From Rhodobacterales bacterium (GTDB lineage: Bacteria > Pseudomonadota > Alphaproteobacteria > Caulobacterales > Hyphomonadaceae), in NCBI GenBank assembly GCA_014763715.1, contig JACXUV010000004.1:1-64000 (forward strand): a stretch of DNA of 64,000 bases, given 5' to 3'. The translations under genes and the position numbers were made by a program. The notes under the pieces were generated by a model. The model made no database searches and was not told where the DNA came from. It saw nothing but the letters and a program-made list of their open reading frames with translations. Of this stretch, positions 19,229-28,293 are shown in pieces. How positions within the stretch are numbered: the stretch's first letter is position 1; each line of letters begins with the position of its first letter.

Positions 19229-21508
19229 ATGGGCCGTATGACATTCCCTGATCGCCAGACTGTTCTGGACTTCCTACGTGAAAACCCGAGCGCGACCACC
19301 AAGCAGGAAATTGCCCGCGGCCTGAAGCTGAAAGGCCGGGAGCGCGCCATCCTGCGTGAAATCCTCCAGGAGATGGAGGCCGACGGCACACTGGAGCGCA
19401 CCGGCAAACGTGCCTGGGCGCAGGCTGACCGGCCACCGCCCACAGGTGTCGTCGAATTCACCCATCTGGACGATGATGGCGAGCTGATCGGCAAGTCCGT
19501 CGGCGACAATGGCCTGTTCGGGCCGGAGATCCGCTATGCTGGCCCCTCGGGCAAGCCGAAAGCCAAGGCGCCCGCCATTGGGGACCGCGCGCTCTGCAAG
19601 ATCTCGGAACGTGACGGCGAGTGGCTGTGCCGCGCCATTACCGTGTTCGAGAAAAAGCTCTCGAACCGACTTGTCGGCCTCTACAGCCAGACCAATCGCG
19701 GTGGCAAGGTCACCCCCTCGTCCCGCAAGGAAAAGCGGGAGTTCGTGATCCAGGAAGCCGACCGGAAAGGCGCGCAGGATGGCGATCTCGTGATCGCCGA
19801 GCCGAAACCTGTCGGCCGCCGGCAGTATGGGCCGGCCTTCGGCGTTGTGGTGGAGGTGATCGGGCATATTACCGATCCGCGCTCGGCCAGCCTGCTGGCG
19901 ATCCATGCGCATGACATCCCGACCGAGTTCCCGGAAGACGCGCTGGAACAGGCCCGCAACCCGAAACCTGCGGCGACGGAACGCGAAGACCTGACCGCTA
20001 TCCCGCTGATCACCATCGACCCGCACGATGCCCGTGACCATGATGATGCCGTCTGGGCAGAAGAGCTGGACGACGGCTGGCGTGTCATTGTCGCGATTGC
20101 CGACGTGGCGGCTTATGTCACTGAAGGCTCACCGCTCGACAAGGAAGCGCTGAAGCGCGGCAACTCCACCTACTTCCCGGATCGCGTCGTGCCCATGCTG
20201 CCCTTCGAGCTGTCGGCAGATGAGTGTTCCCTGCGTGAGAACGAACTGCGCCGCTGCATGGCGGTGGAGATGGTCTTCGACAAGTCCGGCACCAAGCGCA
20301 CGCACCGCTTCATCCGTGGCATGATGAAATCTGCCGCCAAGCTCTCATATGAGGAAGCGCAGGCGGCCATTGATGGAAAGCCCGGCGGTAAAGCCGGTGA
20401 GTTGCTGGAGACAGTCCTCAAACCGCTCTGGGGCGCGTACGCTGCGCTTTCCAAGGCGCGCGACAAGCGTAGCCCGCTTGACCTGGACCTGCCGGAACGA
20501 CGGATCATCTTTGACGACAAGGGCGAAATCCAGGGCATCATCGCCAAGGAGCGGCTGGAAGCACACCGCCTGATCGAAGAGATGATGATTCAGGCCAACG
20601 TCGCGGCTGCCGAAACGCTGGAGGCGAAGAAGAGCCCGCTCGTCTACCGTGTCCACGATGTCCCCACCGAAGCGAAGATCTCAGCCTTTGCTGAGTTTCT
20701 GCAGACCATCGACATCAAGTGGCATATCGGCGAGCGCCCGCAGACACACCGCTTCAACAAGCTGCTCGAAGACATTCGCGGCGGGGTGTATGATGAAATG
20801 GTCACGCAGATGGTACTGCGCTCTCAGGCACAGGCGATCTATTCGGAAGAGAACCTTGGCCATTTCGGTCTGAACCTCGCCAAATACGCTCACTTCACTT
20901 CGCCGATCCGGCGCTATGCTGACCTGATCGTGCACCGCGCCCTGATCCGGGCGCTGAAGCTTGGCCCCGATGGCTTGAGCGATCAGAATGCCGTGCGGCT
21001 CGAAGAAATCGCTGAGCACATCACGACTACCGAGCGACGATCCATGGCGGCTGAGCGCGAAGCGACCGACCGCTACCTGGCTATTTTCCTGGCTGACCGG
21101 GTCGGCGCAGAGTTCGAAGGCCGCATCATGGGCGTGACGACCTCGGGCCTGTTCGTCGCGCTCGCTGGCTCCGGCGCTGACGGTTTCATCCCGATCTCGT
21201 CGATCTCTGACGATTACTGGGTCTTCGATGATGCCGCCATGGAGATTTATGCTCGCGGCAGCGGTATGACCTATTCCATGGGGCAGACGGTGCGCGTGCG
21301 CCTGAAGGAAGTGACGCCGCTACAAGGCGGGCTCTTGCTGGAAATGCTGTCGGAGCCGCTCCCGGCACCGAAAGGCCGGGCAGCTGCACGCAAGGCGGCT
21401 GATGCGGGCGCACGTTCCCCTCGCGGCAGGGGTGGACCTCCACGCCGTGGCAAGCCCAAATTCAATAAAAAGACGCTTCCCAAGCATAAGCGGAGGAGCC
21501 GGAAGTGA
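19229..21508 (+). CDS. rnr: Ribonuclease R
   Basis: Processive 3'-5' exoribonuclease of the RNB family that degrades structured RNA. The 759-residue product has an N-terminal winged-helix region, cold-shock domains (about 65-240), the RNB catalytic block with DPHDARDHDDAVW near residue 268 supplying the metal-binding aspartates, an S1 domain (about 625-705), and a basic Arg/Lys/Gly tail. A second ATG at 19238 could be the true start. Its TGA overlaps the GTG of the following Nudix gene. Confidence 0.96.
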   Translation: MGRMTFPDRQTVLDFLRENPSATTKQEIARGLKLKGRERAILREILQEMEADGTLERTGKRAWAQADRPPPTGVVEFTHLDDDGELIGKSVGDNGLFGPEIRYAGPSGKPKAKAPAIGDRALCKISERDGEWLCRAITVFEKKLSNRLVGLYSQTNRGGKVTPSSRKEKREFVIQEADRKGAQDGDLVIAEPKPVGRRQYGPAFGVVVEVIGHITDPRSASLLAIHAHDIPTEFPEDALEQARNPKPAATEREDLTAIPLITIDPHDARDHDDAVWAEELDDGWRVIVAIADVAAYVTEGSPLDKEALKRGNSTYFPDRVVPMLPFELSADECSLRENELRRCMAVEMVFDKSGTKRTHRFIRGMMKSAAKLSYEEAQAAIDGKPGGKAGELLETVLKPLWGAYAALSKARDKRSPLDLDLPERRIIFDDKGEIQGIIAKERLEAHRLIEEMMIQANVAAAETLEAKKSPLVYRVHDVPTEAKISAFAEFLQTIDIKWHIGERPQTHRFNKLLEDIRGGVYDEMVTQMVLRSQAQAIYSEENLGHFGLNLAKYAHFTSPIRRYADLIVHRALIRALKLGPDGLSDQNAVRLEEIAEHITTTERRSMAAEREATDRYLAIFLADRVGAEFEGRIMGVTTSGLFVALAGSGADGFIPISSISDDYWVFDDAAMEIYARGSGMTYSMGQTVRVRLKEVTPLQGGLLLEMLSEPLPAPKGRAAARKAADAGARSPRGRGGPPRRGKPKFNKKTLPKHKRRSRK

Positions 21509-22266
21509 GCCCTGACGGTGACAAGCCAAATCGCGATAGCAGCCAGCAGATAATTGCATCCGCCTTCGACAAGGAAGGCGAGGATGATGTCATCCTGAAG
21601 AATCAGCGCTCTCCCCGGCCGAAGGACGCCGCGACTCTCATCCTGGTGCGCCGCGACGCAACGAAGCCTCGGGTCCTGATGGGCAAGCGGTCTGGCGGGC
21701 ACGTTTTCATGCCGGACAAGTACGTCTTCCCTGGCGGCCGTGTGGACCCCGATGATGGTCGCGCTGTCTCCTGGTGTGAACTCACGCCTGACGTCGAAGC
21801 CAAACTCCGAATCAATTCCCGGCGCCAGCCCCGGGCGTTCGCCCTGACGGCGATTCGCGAAACCTTCGAGGAGACAGGCCTGCTGGTCGCCCGGCCGGCA
21901 GAAATGCCAGTGACCGCCCCCAAAGGCTGGGACCGCTTCCATGAGCTGGATGCCGCCCCGCATCTATCACCGCTGACGCTTATTGGCCGGGCTATCACGC
22001 CGCCCTATCGGCCACGCCGTTTTGATGCCCGTTTCTTCATGGCTGAAGCCGAAGAAGCCCTGATAGATGAGCGGCCGCCGGTGGATGGTGCTGAATTGTC
22101 CGATCTTCAATGGGTCACCCTGGACGATGCGCAAAGCCTCGACCTTCCCAGCGTCACACGGTTCATGCTGGGCGAGATCGACGCCCGGCTGAAAACCAGG
22201 AACTACAAGGAGGGGCCGCCCTTCCTGCGCTGGACCCGGACCGGCCACAGTACCGAAAGGCTATAA
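21505..22266 (+). CDS. Nudix hydrolase, NUDT7/19-like
   Basis: Predicted diphosphohydrolase of unknown substrate, 253 residues. The Nudix box is split: PGGRVDPDD at about residue 75 and AIRETFEETGLLV at about 114. An insert of about 30 residues separates the glycine part from the RExxEE part, as in NUDT7/8/19-type enzymes that act on CoA derivatives or related compounds. The start GTG overlaps the rnr stop (GTGA), so the two are coupled. This rnr-Nudix-rpmG order is common in alphaproteobacteria. Confidence 0.82.
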   Translation: MSPDGDKPNRDSSQQIIASAFDKEGEDDVILKNQRSPRPKDAATLILVRRDATKPRVLMGKRSGGHVFMPDKYVFPGGRVDPDDGRAVSWCELTPDVEAKLRINSRRQPRAFALTAIRETFEETGLLVARPAEMPVTAPKGWDRFHELDAAPHLSPLTLIGRAITPPYRPRRFDARFFMAEAEEALIDERPPVDGAELSDLQWVTLDDAQSLDLPSVTRFMLGEIDARLKTRNYKEGPPFLRWTRTGHSTERL

Positions 22267-22280
22267 GCAGCAACGGGTGC

Positions 22281-22309
22281 TTGACTTCGCCCGCGCACCC
22301 CGCCATTAA
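22281..22309 (+). promoter_or_regulatory. Possible promoter of rpmG
   Basis: TTGACT (22281-22286) is followed after 17 bases by CATTAA (22304-22309), 43 bases before the rpmG ATG. A close -35 with a moderate -10. Confidence 0.35.
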
Positions 22310-22352
22310 GCCGCTTTCCGATTTCAGACGCTAGCACAAGCGAGCCCGAGCC

Positions 22353-22520
22353 ATGGCAAAACCCGCCACCATCAAGATCCGCCTCAACTCGACGGCAGAC
22401 ACCGGCTTCTTCTACGTGACCAAGAAGAACCCGCGCAACATGACCGAAAAAATGGTGAAGCGGAAATATGATCCGATCGCCAAGAAACACGTCGAATTCA
22501 AAGAAGGCAAAATCAAGTAA
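22353..22520 (+). CDS. rpmG: Large ribosomal subunit protein bL33
   Basis: Ribosomal protein of 55 residues, starting [14 protein letters not shown] and containing [13 protein letters not shown] and [14 protein letters not shown], all diagnostic for bL33. It has no cysteines, so it is the zinc-independent form usual in alphaproteobacteria. The gene lies alone between a possible promoter at 22281 and a strong bidirectional terminator at 22545-22575. Confidence 0.97.
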   Translation: MAKPATIKIRLNSTADTGFFYVTKKNPRNMTEKMVKRKYDPIAKKHVEFKEGKIK

Positions 22521-22544
22521 TTACTTGATCCTTATGGACTTTTG

Positions 22545-22575
22545 AAAAGCCCGCTCCTCACCGAGCGGGCTTTTT
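22545..22575. terminator. Bidirectional intrinsic terminator between rpmG and the MFS gene
   Basis: A perfect 12-bp stem (22545-22556 with 22563-22574), a 6-base loop, and T runs on both strands. The MFS stop codon on the minus strand begins at 22577, directly next to the stem, the same tight packing seen at aspS. Confidence 0.88.
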
Positions 22576-23798
22576 CATTGCACCTCATCCCGGTGCAGAT
22601 AGCGCGTCTTGCGAATAGCCGGGAACAGGAAGGCCCACGCGGCCGCCACGCCGATAGCGGCAGCGCCGCCCGCCACCACCGTAAAGACGGCACCCAGGAA
22701 GTGCGCCATGAACCCTGCCCGCGCTTCGCCCAGCTCATTCGACGCACCCAGGAATACGGAATTCACGGCATTCACCCGGCCGCGCACCTCATCCGGGGTC
22801 CACAATTGCAACAGGATTTCGCGGATATAGACCGAGACCATGTCGAACGCGCCGATCAGGGCCAAGGCGAAAATGGAGAGCCAGGCCAGCGTCGAAGCCC
22901 CGAATACCATCGTGGCAAGCCCGAACAGGGCAACACACACGAACAGGATGATGCCGGCATGGTCACGGATAGGAAACGCCGTGATGATCCCGATCATGAT
23001 CACAGCACCGACACCGGGTGCTGCCCGCAGGAGACCCAGGCCTGAAGGGCCAAGCTCCAGGATGTCCCGCGCATAGATGGGCAACAGGGCCACTGCCCCG
23101 CCCAGCAGGACTGCGAACAGGTCCAGCGAGATGGCACCCAGCACCACCTTTTCCTTCCAGACATAGGAGAAGCCGCCCAGAAGCGTCCGGAGCGTTGTCG
23201 GCTCCTTGCTGCTCCTCTGGGCCGGTTTGGGAATGGTCAGGATCATGGATCCGGAAACGAGGAACAGGCCCACGGCCGTCCCGTAGGCAATCGGTGCCCC
23301 GACACCGTAGAGTAGGCCGCCCAGCACCGGGCCCAGAATGGAGGCGAGCTGCCAGGAGGCCGTAATCCAGCCGACAGCATTCGCGAAATCTTCCTTGGGA
23401 ACCAGATTGACTGCCAGACTGGATGAGGCCGGGGAATAGAAGGCCCGCGCCACGCCGAACACCGTCAGAGCCGTGAGAACCCAGAACGGGTTGAAATGCC
23501 CTGACAGCGCGAGGCCCAGAATGGCGATTGCGCACCCCATCTCGACGAAGACGGCGAGCCCCATCACATTCCGCCGGCCAAACCGGTCAGCCGTCACGCC
23601 CGTCACCACCACAAGCACAAGTGCCGGCAGGAACTGGACGAGGCCGATCCAGCCCAACAGGGCCGCATTCTGGGTGAGGTCGTAGATCTGCCAGCCGACC
23701 GAGACCGATACGACCTGCGCCCCAAGCGAGGTGCAGAAGCGCGAAAAGAAATAGCGGCTATAGGCCGAATGCCGGAACGCCGAAAACCTGTCGGTCAC
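22575..23798 (-). CDS. MFS transporter, MFS_3/EntS-like exporter
   Basis: Inner-membrane major facilitator protein of 407 residues with about 12 predicted helices. The first loop has the MFS motif GVTADRFGRRNVM near residue 67, and the N terminus (FRHSAYSRYFFSRFCTSLGAQ) resembles the EntS-type drug and siderophore exporter group. The substrate is unknown. The start is GTG at 23796-23798 with GGGGA and AAGG upstream. It has its own terminator and lies downstream of divK-pleD on the same strand, separated by 54 bases. Confidence 0.85.
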   Translation of the reverse strand: MTDRFSAFRHSAYSRYFFSRFCTSLGAQVVSVSVGWQIYDLTQNAALLGWIGLVQFLPALVLVVVTGVTADRFGRRNVMGLAVFVEMGCAIAILGLALSGHFNPFWVLTALTVFGVARAFYSPASSSLAVNLVPKEDFANAVGWITASWQLASILGPVLGGLLYGVGAPIAYGTAVGLFLVSGSMILTIPKPAQRSSKEPTTLRTLLGGFSYVWKEKVVLGAISLDLFAVLLGGAVALLPIYARDILELGPSGLGLLRAAPGVGAVIMIGIITAFPIRDHAGIILFVCVALFGLATMVFGASTLAWLSIFALALIGAFDMVSVYIREILLQLWTPDEVRGRVNAVNSVFLGASNELGEARAGFMAHFLGAVFTVVAGGAAAIGVAAAWAFLFPAIRKTRYLHRDEVQ

Positions 23799-23852
23799 GC
23801 CTTATCCCCAAAGCTGTGCGCCGTCTGTGGGCACAGCCGGACGCCAAGTCAA

Positions 23853-25220
23853 TCAGGCGGCTGTGCTCTCGACCCGGTTCCGGCCAGTTGTCTTGGCCTG
23901 ATAGAGGGCCTGGTCGGCCCGTTTGGTAAGGTCGGCAATCGTATCCTGCTCGCCAGCAATCGTGGAAACGCCAACGCTGACTGTTACGGGGATCTTGAGG
24001 CCAGCCCTGCCGACATCGAACGGCGCAGCAGCCACTGCCCGGCGGATGCGCTCAGCGGCTGCACAAGCGCGGTCCCCTGGCGTTTCCGGCATGATGACCA
24101 GGAACTCTTCCCCACCAGGCCGGCAGACAATGTCCATGGGGCGAACATTCTCACGCAGCCGGTTGGCGATTTCCTGAAGCACCTCGTCACCAGCATCATG
24201 GCCATAGGTGTCGTTCACGGATTTGAAGTGATCAATATCAGCCATCATGACCGAGACAGGGCGCCCGCCCATGACCGCCCGCTGCATGTATTGGTGCAGC
24301 TGGCCCATCATGTAGCGCCGGTTGTACAAGCCGGTCAGCTGGTCGATCATCGACAGCTCCAGCCCCTTGTCCACACGGCGGCGAAGCATCTCGATGTAGC
24401 GAGCACGGCGCGCCTGCGTGCGTACGCGGACCAGCAGCTCCTGTTTGTCGACCGGCGTCAGGATCACATCGCTTGCGCCAATCTCCAGCCCTTTGGCCGC
24501 ACGTGCCCGGTCGTCTGCATCGCAGATCAGGAGGATCGAAATGGCCCGCGTCGCCTCAGTGACCTTGAAGTGTGCGCACAGCTTCAGGGCATCAAAGGAT
24601 TTGCTGGTCAGAGAGAGGATCAGCAAGTCCACACCGAGGCTGGACAGATCGCCCATCGTCCCGGCCTCTGCGAGCGTGACGACGGTGTGCCCCGCCTCAC
24701 GCAGAACAGCCGCAAGGCGCGCCGAGGCGCGTGGGTTGTCATCGACGATGAAGATCCGGGCCGGCTGGTCGGATTCATCTTTGGCGGACTCGAAGTCGAG
24801 CCCTCCTCCAAGGCCATTCGCCTGCCGTTGCCTCAGTTCGGACGCCACGGCGTTATAACGCATCAGGGCGCCGACACGCGACATCAGCGCGAAATCATCG
24901 ACAGGTTTGGTCAGGAAGTCTTCCGCGCCAGCCTCCAGGCCGCGCACCCGGTCTTCCGTATCGCTGAGCGCAGTGACCATGACGACAGGAATAAAGGCGG
25001 TCTTCGGATCCTGTTTCAGGAGACGGCAAACCTCATAGCCATCCATCCCGGGCATCATCACATCCAGCAGGATGATATCCGGCAGCTCAGCCTTGGCCAC
25101 CTCAAGGGCCTGAGGGCCATTTTCAGCCTGGATGACCGTATAGTACTGGGCTTCGAGCTTGGCCTGCAGCAGGCGGCGGTTGGCTTCAATATCGTCGACT
25201 ACAAGGATCCGCGCGCTCAT
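23853..25220 (-). CDS. pleD: PleD, response regulator diguanylate cyclase
   Basis: Makes cyclic di-GMP on phosphorylation and in Caulobacter drives the swarmer-to-stalked transition. The 455-residue protein has a REC domain with phospho-acceptor Asp53 ([13 protein letters not shown]), a second degenerate REC domain (about 155-275) whose acceptor position reads LLILSLTS without an aspartate, and a C-terminal GGDEF domain with GGEEF. The allosteric inhibition site RxxD is intact as RPMD, five residues before GGEEF. The ATG overlaps the divK stop (ATGA), so the two are translationally coupled. Confidence 0.95.
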   Translation of the reverse strand: MSARILVVDDIEANRRLLQAKLEAQYYTVIQAENGPQALEVAKAELPDIILLDVMMPGMDGYEVCRLLKQDPKTAFIPVVMVTALSDTEDRVRGLEAGAEDFLTKPVDDFALMSRVGALMRYNAVASELRQRQANGLGGGLDFESAKDESDQPARIFIVDDNPRASARLAAVLREAGHTVVTLAEAGTMGDLSSLGVDLLILSLTSKSFDALKLCAHFKVTEATRAISILLICDADDRARAAKGLEIGASDVILTPVDKQELLVRVRTQARRARYIEMLRRRVDKGLELSMIDQLTGLYNRRYMMGQLHQYMQRAVMGGRPVSVMMADIDHFKSVNDTYGHDAGDEVLQEIANRLRENVRPMDIVCRPGGEEFLVIMPETPGDRACAAAERIRRAVAAAPFDVGRAGLKIPVTVSVGVSTIAGEQDTIADLTKRADQALYQAKTTGRNRVESTAA

Positions 25221-25606
25221 GCGGCCTCCTTGGGCATGAGCGACTCCACCGCCTTGATAAAGGTCATGATCTGGATCGGCTTGGAGAGATATCCCTCACA
25301 ACCGGCTTCGCGGACACGTTGCTCATCCGCACGCATGGCGAAAGCCGTGACGGCCAGAACCGGAATATGGGCGACCTTCTCGTCATCCTTGAGCCAGCGC
25401 GTGATGTCGAGGCCGGAAACCTCAGGCAGCTGGATGTCCATGATGATGAGGTCTGGCTGTTCCCGGCGGGCAATTTCAACCGCCTTGGCGCCATCCCGGC
25501 ACTGGTAGGTTTCATAGCCGTAAGCGTCGAGCAGGTCGCAAAACAGGCGCATGTTGAGTTCATTGTCCTCAACAACCAGCACTTTCCTGGTTTTTGCGTC
25601 CGTCAT
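25217..25606 (-). CDS. divK: DivK, single-domain cell-cycle response regulator
   Basis: Single-domain CheY-like regulator which, in Caulobacter, is phosphorylated by DivJ and PleC and ultimately lowers CtrA activity. 129 residues: [10 protein letters not shown] at the acidic pocket, Asp57 in [12 protein letters not shown] as phospho-acceptor, and a conserved lysine in YLSKPI. The ATG at 25604-25606 is chosen over one at 25618 because GGGGA lies 4-8 bases upstream and DivK proteins begin close to the first beta strand. A CtrA-like promoter lies upstream (25658-25688). Confidence 0.93.
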   Translation of the reverse strand: MTDAKTRKVLVVEDNELNMRLFCDLLDAYGYETYQCRDGAKAVEIARREQPDLIIMDIQLPEVSGLDITRWLKDDEKVAHIPVLAVTAFAMRADEQRVREAGCEGYLSKPIQIMTFIKAVESLMPKEAA

Positions 25607-25657
25607 TTTTCCCCACATTTACGAGCGATTCGGGCCGGCACTTACCGTACCAGACCA

Positions 25658-25688
25658 GCTATACGCTAAAAGCTTAACGGGTGTTTAC
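25658..25688 (-). promoter_or_regulatory. CtrA-like box and promoter upstream of divK
   Basis: On the minus strand the sequence reads GTAA-N7-TTAA (25688-25674), a 7-of-8 match to the CtrA consensus TTAA-N7-TTAA. A -10-like TATAGC (25663-25658) follows, 17 bases after the hexamer overlapped by the box. A CtrA box across the -35 is the usual arrangement of CtrA-activated promoters, and divK is a reported CtrA target in Caulobacter. The predicted transcript starts about 45 bases before the divK ATG. Confidence 0.5.
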
Positions 25689-25715
25689 GGATGCTCGCGA
25701 TTGCCCGCAGATGCA

Positions 25716-25730
25716 GAACATGGCATGAAC
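25716..25730. promoter_or_regulatory. LexA-type SOS box at dinB
   Basis: GAAC-N7-GAAC (25716-25719 and 25727-25730) matches exactly the alphaproteobacterial LexA operator, a direct repeat written GTTC-N7-GTTC on the other strand. It ends 9 bases before the dinB ATG used here and covers an upstream alternative ATG at 25725. Confidence 0.65.
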
Positions 25731-25739
25731 ATAGCCGCC

Positions 25740-27014
25740 ATGACACTGCTCTGCCGGGACTGTTTTCACTTCGATCATCAGGACGGAAGCGTCTGCCCGG
25801 CCTGTAACAGCTGGCGTGTTGTCTCCCATCCCGCCCTGCACAGGCTGGGCGTCGCGCACATTGATTGTGACGCCTTTTTCGCCGCGATCGAAAAGCGAGA
25901 CAATCCGGACCTGAAAGACAAGCCGATCATTGTTGGCGGTGGCGAGCGGGGCGTCGTGCTCACCTGCTGCTATATCGCCCGGCTGTACGGCGTACGGTCG
26001 GCCATGCCGATGTTCCAGGCACTCAAGCTCTGCCCCGAAGCCACCGTCGTGCAACCCAGCCGGCACAAATATTCCGAAGCGGCTGCATGGGTGAGAAACA
26101 AGATGGAAGCGCTTACCCCGCTGGTCCAGCCAGTCTCCATCGATGAAGCCTATCTGGACCTCACCGGCACTGACACAATCCACAAGGCCCCGCCCGCCGT
26201 CTCCCTTGCCCGTCTGGCCGCAGAAATCGAGCATGACCTTCAGATCACCGTCTCCATCGGGCTTTCGTCGAACAAGTTTCTGGCAAAGACGGCCAGCGAA
26301 CTCGACAAGCCTCGGGGATTTGCCATCATCGCCCCCGAGGACGCGGAAGCACTCCTTGCGCCCAGACCCGTCGGCTTCCTCCACGGCGTCGGCCCAAAAT
26401 TCGCTGCCAAGCTGGAACAGGACGGCTTCGAAACGGTCGGCGACCTCCAGCAAGCCGAGCTCAAGGCACTGATTGGGCGCTATGGCGAAACCGGCATGTG
26501 GCTGAAACGGGTCGCACACGGGCAGGACAATCGTCCGGTACGCACGGACGAAGAGCGCAAATCCGTTTCAACGGAAACCACTTTTCGGACAGACATCGCA
26601 GACCATGCGACGCTTGAAGACCAGCTTTGGCAGCTCTGTGTCAAAACCTCCGACCGCGCGAAAGCAATCGGTGTCGTTGGCGGCGTCGTGACGCTGAAAC
26701 TCAAGACATCGGATTTCAGGCCCCTGACCCGGCGCATCTCCCTGTCCGAGCCAACACAGATCGCCCAGACGATATTCAGAGCTGCTCGCCCGCTGCTCGC
26801 GAAGGAAACAGATGGGCGGAAGAAATACCGCCTGATCGGCATCGGCCTGTCTGAATTGGCGGACCATCGCGCCGATGAGGCGGACCTGCTTGATCCCCGA
26901 ATTGCACGTCGTGCCGCCGCAGAGAGAGCGTCAGATGCCGCCAGGGCGAAGTTCGGCAAGGATGCCGTCATCACCGGGCGGGCTGCACGTATGCATAAAG
27001 AACCCGGCCAATAG
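25740..27014 (+). CDS. dinB: DNA polymerase IV with N-terminal zinc ribbon
   Basis: Y-family translesion polymerase. The 424-residue product starts with a four-Cys ribbon (Cys5, Cys8, Cys19, Cys22) that E. coli DinB lacks, then the palm with HIDCDAFFAAIE and SIDEAYLDLT holding the catalytic carboxylates, a helix-hairpin-helix thumb (GFLHGVGPKFA) and a little-finger domain (about 250-370). The ATG at 25740 was chosen because an exact LexA box covers the earlier ATG at 25725, so a repressed promoter there would start transcription downstream. Neither start has a clear Shine-Dalgarno sequence. Divergent from divK. Confidence 0.9.
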   Translation: MTLLCRDCFHFDHQDGSVCPACNSWRVVSHPALHRLGVAHIDCDAFFAAIEKRDNPDLKDKPIIVGGGERGVVLTCCYIARLYGVRSAMPMFQALKLCPEATVVQPSRHKYSEAAAWVRNKMEALTPLVQPVSIDEAYLDLTGTDTIHKAPPAVSLARLAAEIEHDLQITVSIGLSSNKFLAKTASELDKPRGFAIIAPEDAEALLAPRPVGFLHGVGPKFAAKLEQDGFETVGDLQQAELKALIGRYGETGMWLKRVAHGQDNRPVRTDEERKSVSTETTFRTDIADHATLEDQLWQLCVKTSDRAKAIGVVGGVVTLKLKTSDFRPLTRRISLSEPTQIAQTIFRAARPLLAKETDGRKKYRLIGIGLSELADHRADEADLLDPRIARRAAAERASDAARAKFGKDAVITGRAARMHKEPGQ

Positions 27015-27084
27015 ACGTGTTGCGCTTGCGGCCCAACGCGGCGTGCGGCAAGTCTTCGGCTGAACCAATACCGGAGACAAACTC

Positions 27085-27546
27085 ATGAGCACACCAGAAG
27101 CACGCCTCGACGCCCTCGGCATCGCCCTGCCGGAACCGATGAAGCCCGTCGCGACCTATGTTCCCTACGTGATCACCGGCAATCTCCTGTTCATCTCCGG
27201 ACAAGTCAGCGCAACGGCAGAGGGCCGCATGCTGGGCCGTCTTGGCGAGAACATGGAGCTTGCAGCGGGCCAGCACGCTGCACGCCAGTGTGGGATCAAT
27301 ATCCTCTCGCAGTGCAAGGCCGCATTGGGTGACCTCTCGCGTGTGAAGCGGATCGTAAAACTGGGCGGCTTCGTCAACGCACACCCCGACTTCACAGACA
27401 TTCCTCAGGTCATCAATGGCTGTTCTGACCTGATGGTAGAAGTCTTTGGCGATGCAGGTCTGCACGCCCGGTCCGCTGTCGCCTGCCCCGTGCTGCCGCT
27501 TGGTGTCGCTGTTGAGGTGGATGCCGTTATCGAGTTTGCCGACTAG
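27085..27546 (+). CDS. RidA family protein (enamine/imine deaminase)
   Basis: 153 residues, YjgF/YER057c/UK114 family. RidA speeds the release of ammonia from reactive enamines and imines made by PLP enzymes such as threonine dehydratase. The C-terminal region HARSAVACPVLPLGVAVEVD has the conserved arginine of the substrate pocket, and ITGNLLFISGQVS is the typical N-terminal strand. The length and SGQVSATAEGRMLGRLGENM point to the longer RidA subgroup common in alphaproteobacteria. Leads a run of closely spaced plus-strand genes. Confidence 0.88.
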   Translation: MSTPEARLDALGIALPEPMKPVATYVPYVITGNLLFISGQVSATAEGRMLGRLGENMELAAGQHAARQCGINILSQCKAALGDLSRVKRIVKLGGFVNAHPDFTDIPQVINGCSDLMVEVFGDAGLHARSAVACPVLPLGVAVEVDAVIEFAD

Positions 27547-27548
27547 CC

Positions 27549-28283
27549 ATGGCGACCCCGTTCGACCCCCGCAAGTTCCGGTATGCACACCGCGGCCTGT
27601 GGTCGGCGAACGGGCCGCCCGAAAACTCGTTGGAAGCCTTCCGGCGAGCCCGAGCGGCCGGGCTGGGCATCGAATTCGATGTCCGCCCGGCGCGGGACGG
27701 CACCCCTGTCGTCTTCCATGACGATGCCCTTGACCGGATGACGAACCGCTCCGGCAAATCCGAAGACCTCAATGCAAAAGAGCTCGGGCGCCTTGCACTT
27801 GCGGGCTCGTCCGAACACGTACCGACATTTCTCGAACTTCTGCGGATCTGGCCCTATCAGCTGCCCTTGCTGACTGAGCTGAAAATAGACGGCAAGACAG
27901 ATCCGGAAGCCTTTGCCCGGCGCGTCGGAGATCGTCTCTCCCATTGGAAAGGCTTTGCCGCAGCGATGAGCTTTTCCGAGAAAGCTGTCCGCGCCGTGCC
28001 GATGGGGCTGATGCGAGGGCAATTGATCGCCTCCTCCGCAAAGATTGGCGAAGGCAATTTCGACGGCGTCCTGCAACGCGCAATCGACGACCGGATCGAC
28101 TATCTCGCTGTCCATACGAGCGATATCGAACGCGCTGCACTGAAATCGCAGGGCAGCAATCTTCCCATTGTGGTCTGGACCGTCCGGACCGAGGAAGATC
28201 TCGATCGTTGCAAAACGCAGAACGCCGCCGTGATCTTTGAACATCTCTCCCCGGATCTGGTTTCGAAGCGCCTGAACACCTAG
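27549..28283 (+). CDS. Glycerophosphodiester phosphodiesterase family protein
   Basis: Predicted UgpQ-type enzyme that hydrolyses glycerophosphodiesters to glycerol 3-phosphate and an alcohol. In the 244-residue TIM barrel the family residues are in place: AHRG near residue 14, PENSLEAF, IEFDVRPARDG with metal-binding Glu and Asp, and VFHDDALDRMTN with the catalytic His. No signal peptide is seen, so it is probably cytoplasmic. It starts two bases after the ridA stop. Confidence 0.87.
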   Translation: MATPFDPRKFRYAHRGLWSANGPPENSLEAFRRARAAGLGIEFDVRPARDGTPVVFHDDALDRMTNRSGKSEDLNAKELGRLALAGSSEHVPTFLELLRIWPYQLPLLTELKIDGKTDPEAFARRVGDRLSHWKGFAAAMSFSEKAVRAVPMGLMRGQLIASSAKIGEGNFDGVLQRAIDDRIDYLAVHTSDIERAALKSQGSNLPIVVWTVRTEEDLDRCKTQNAAVIFEHLSPDLVSKRLNT

Positions 28284-28293
28284 ATTGGGAGCC

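Noticed and set aside
23769-25508. Long plus-strand open frame antisense to pleD and divK
   Set aside because: Shadow frame; pleD and divK have complete catalytic motifs, overlapping starts and stops, and a promoter on the minus strand.
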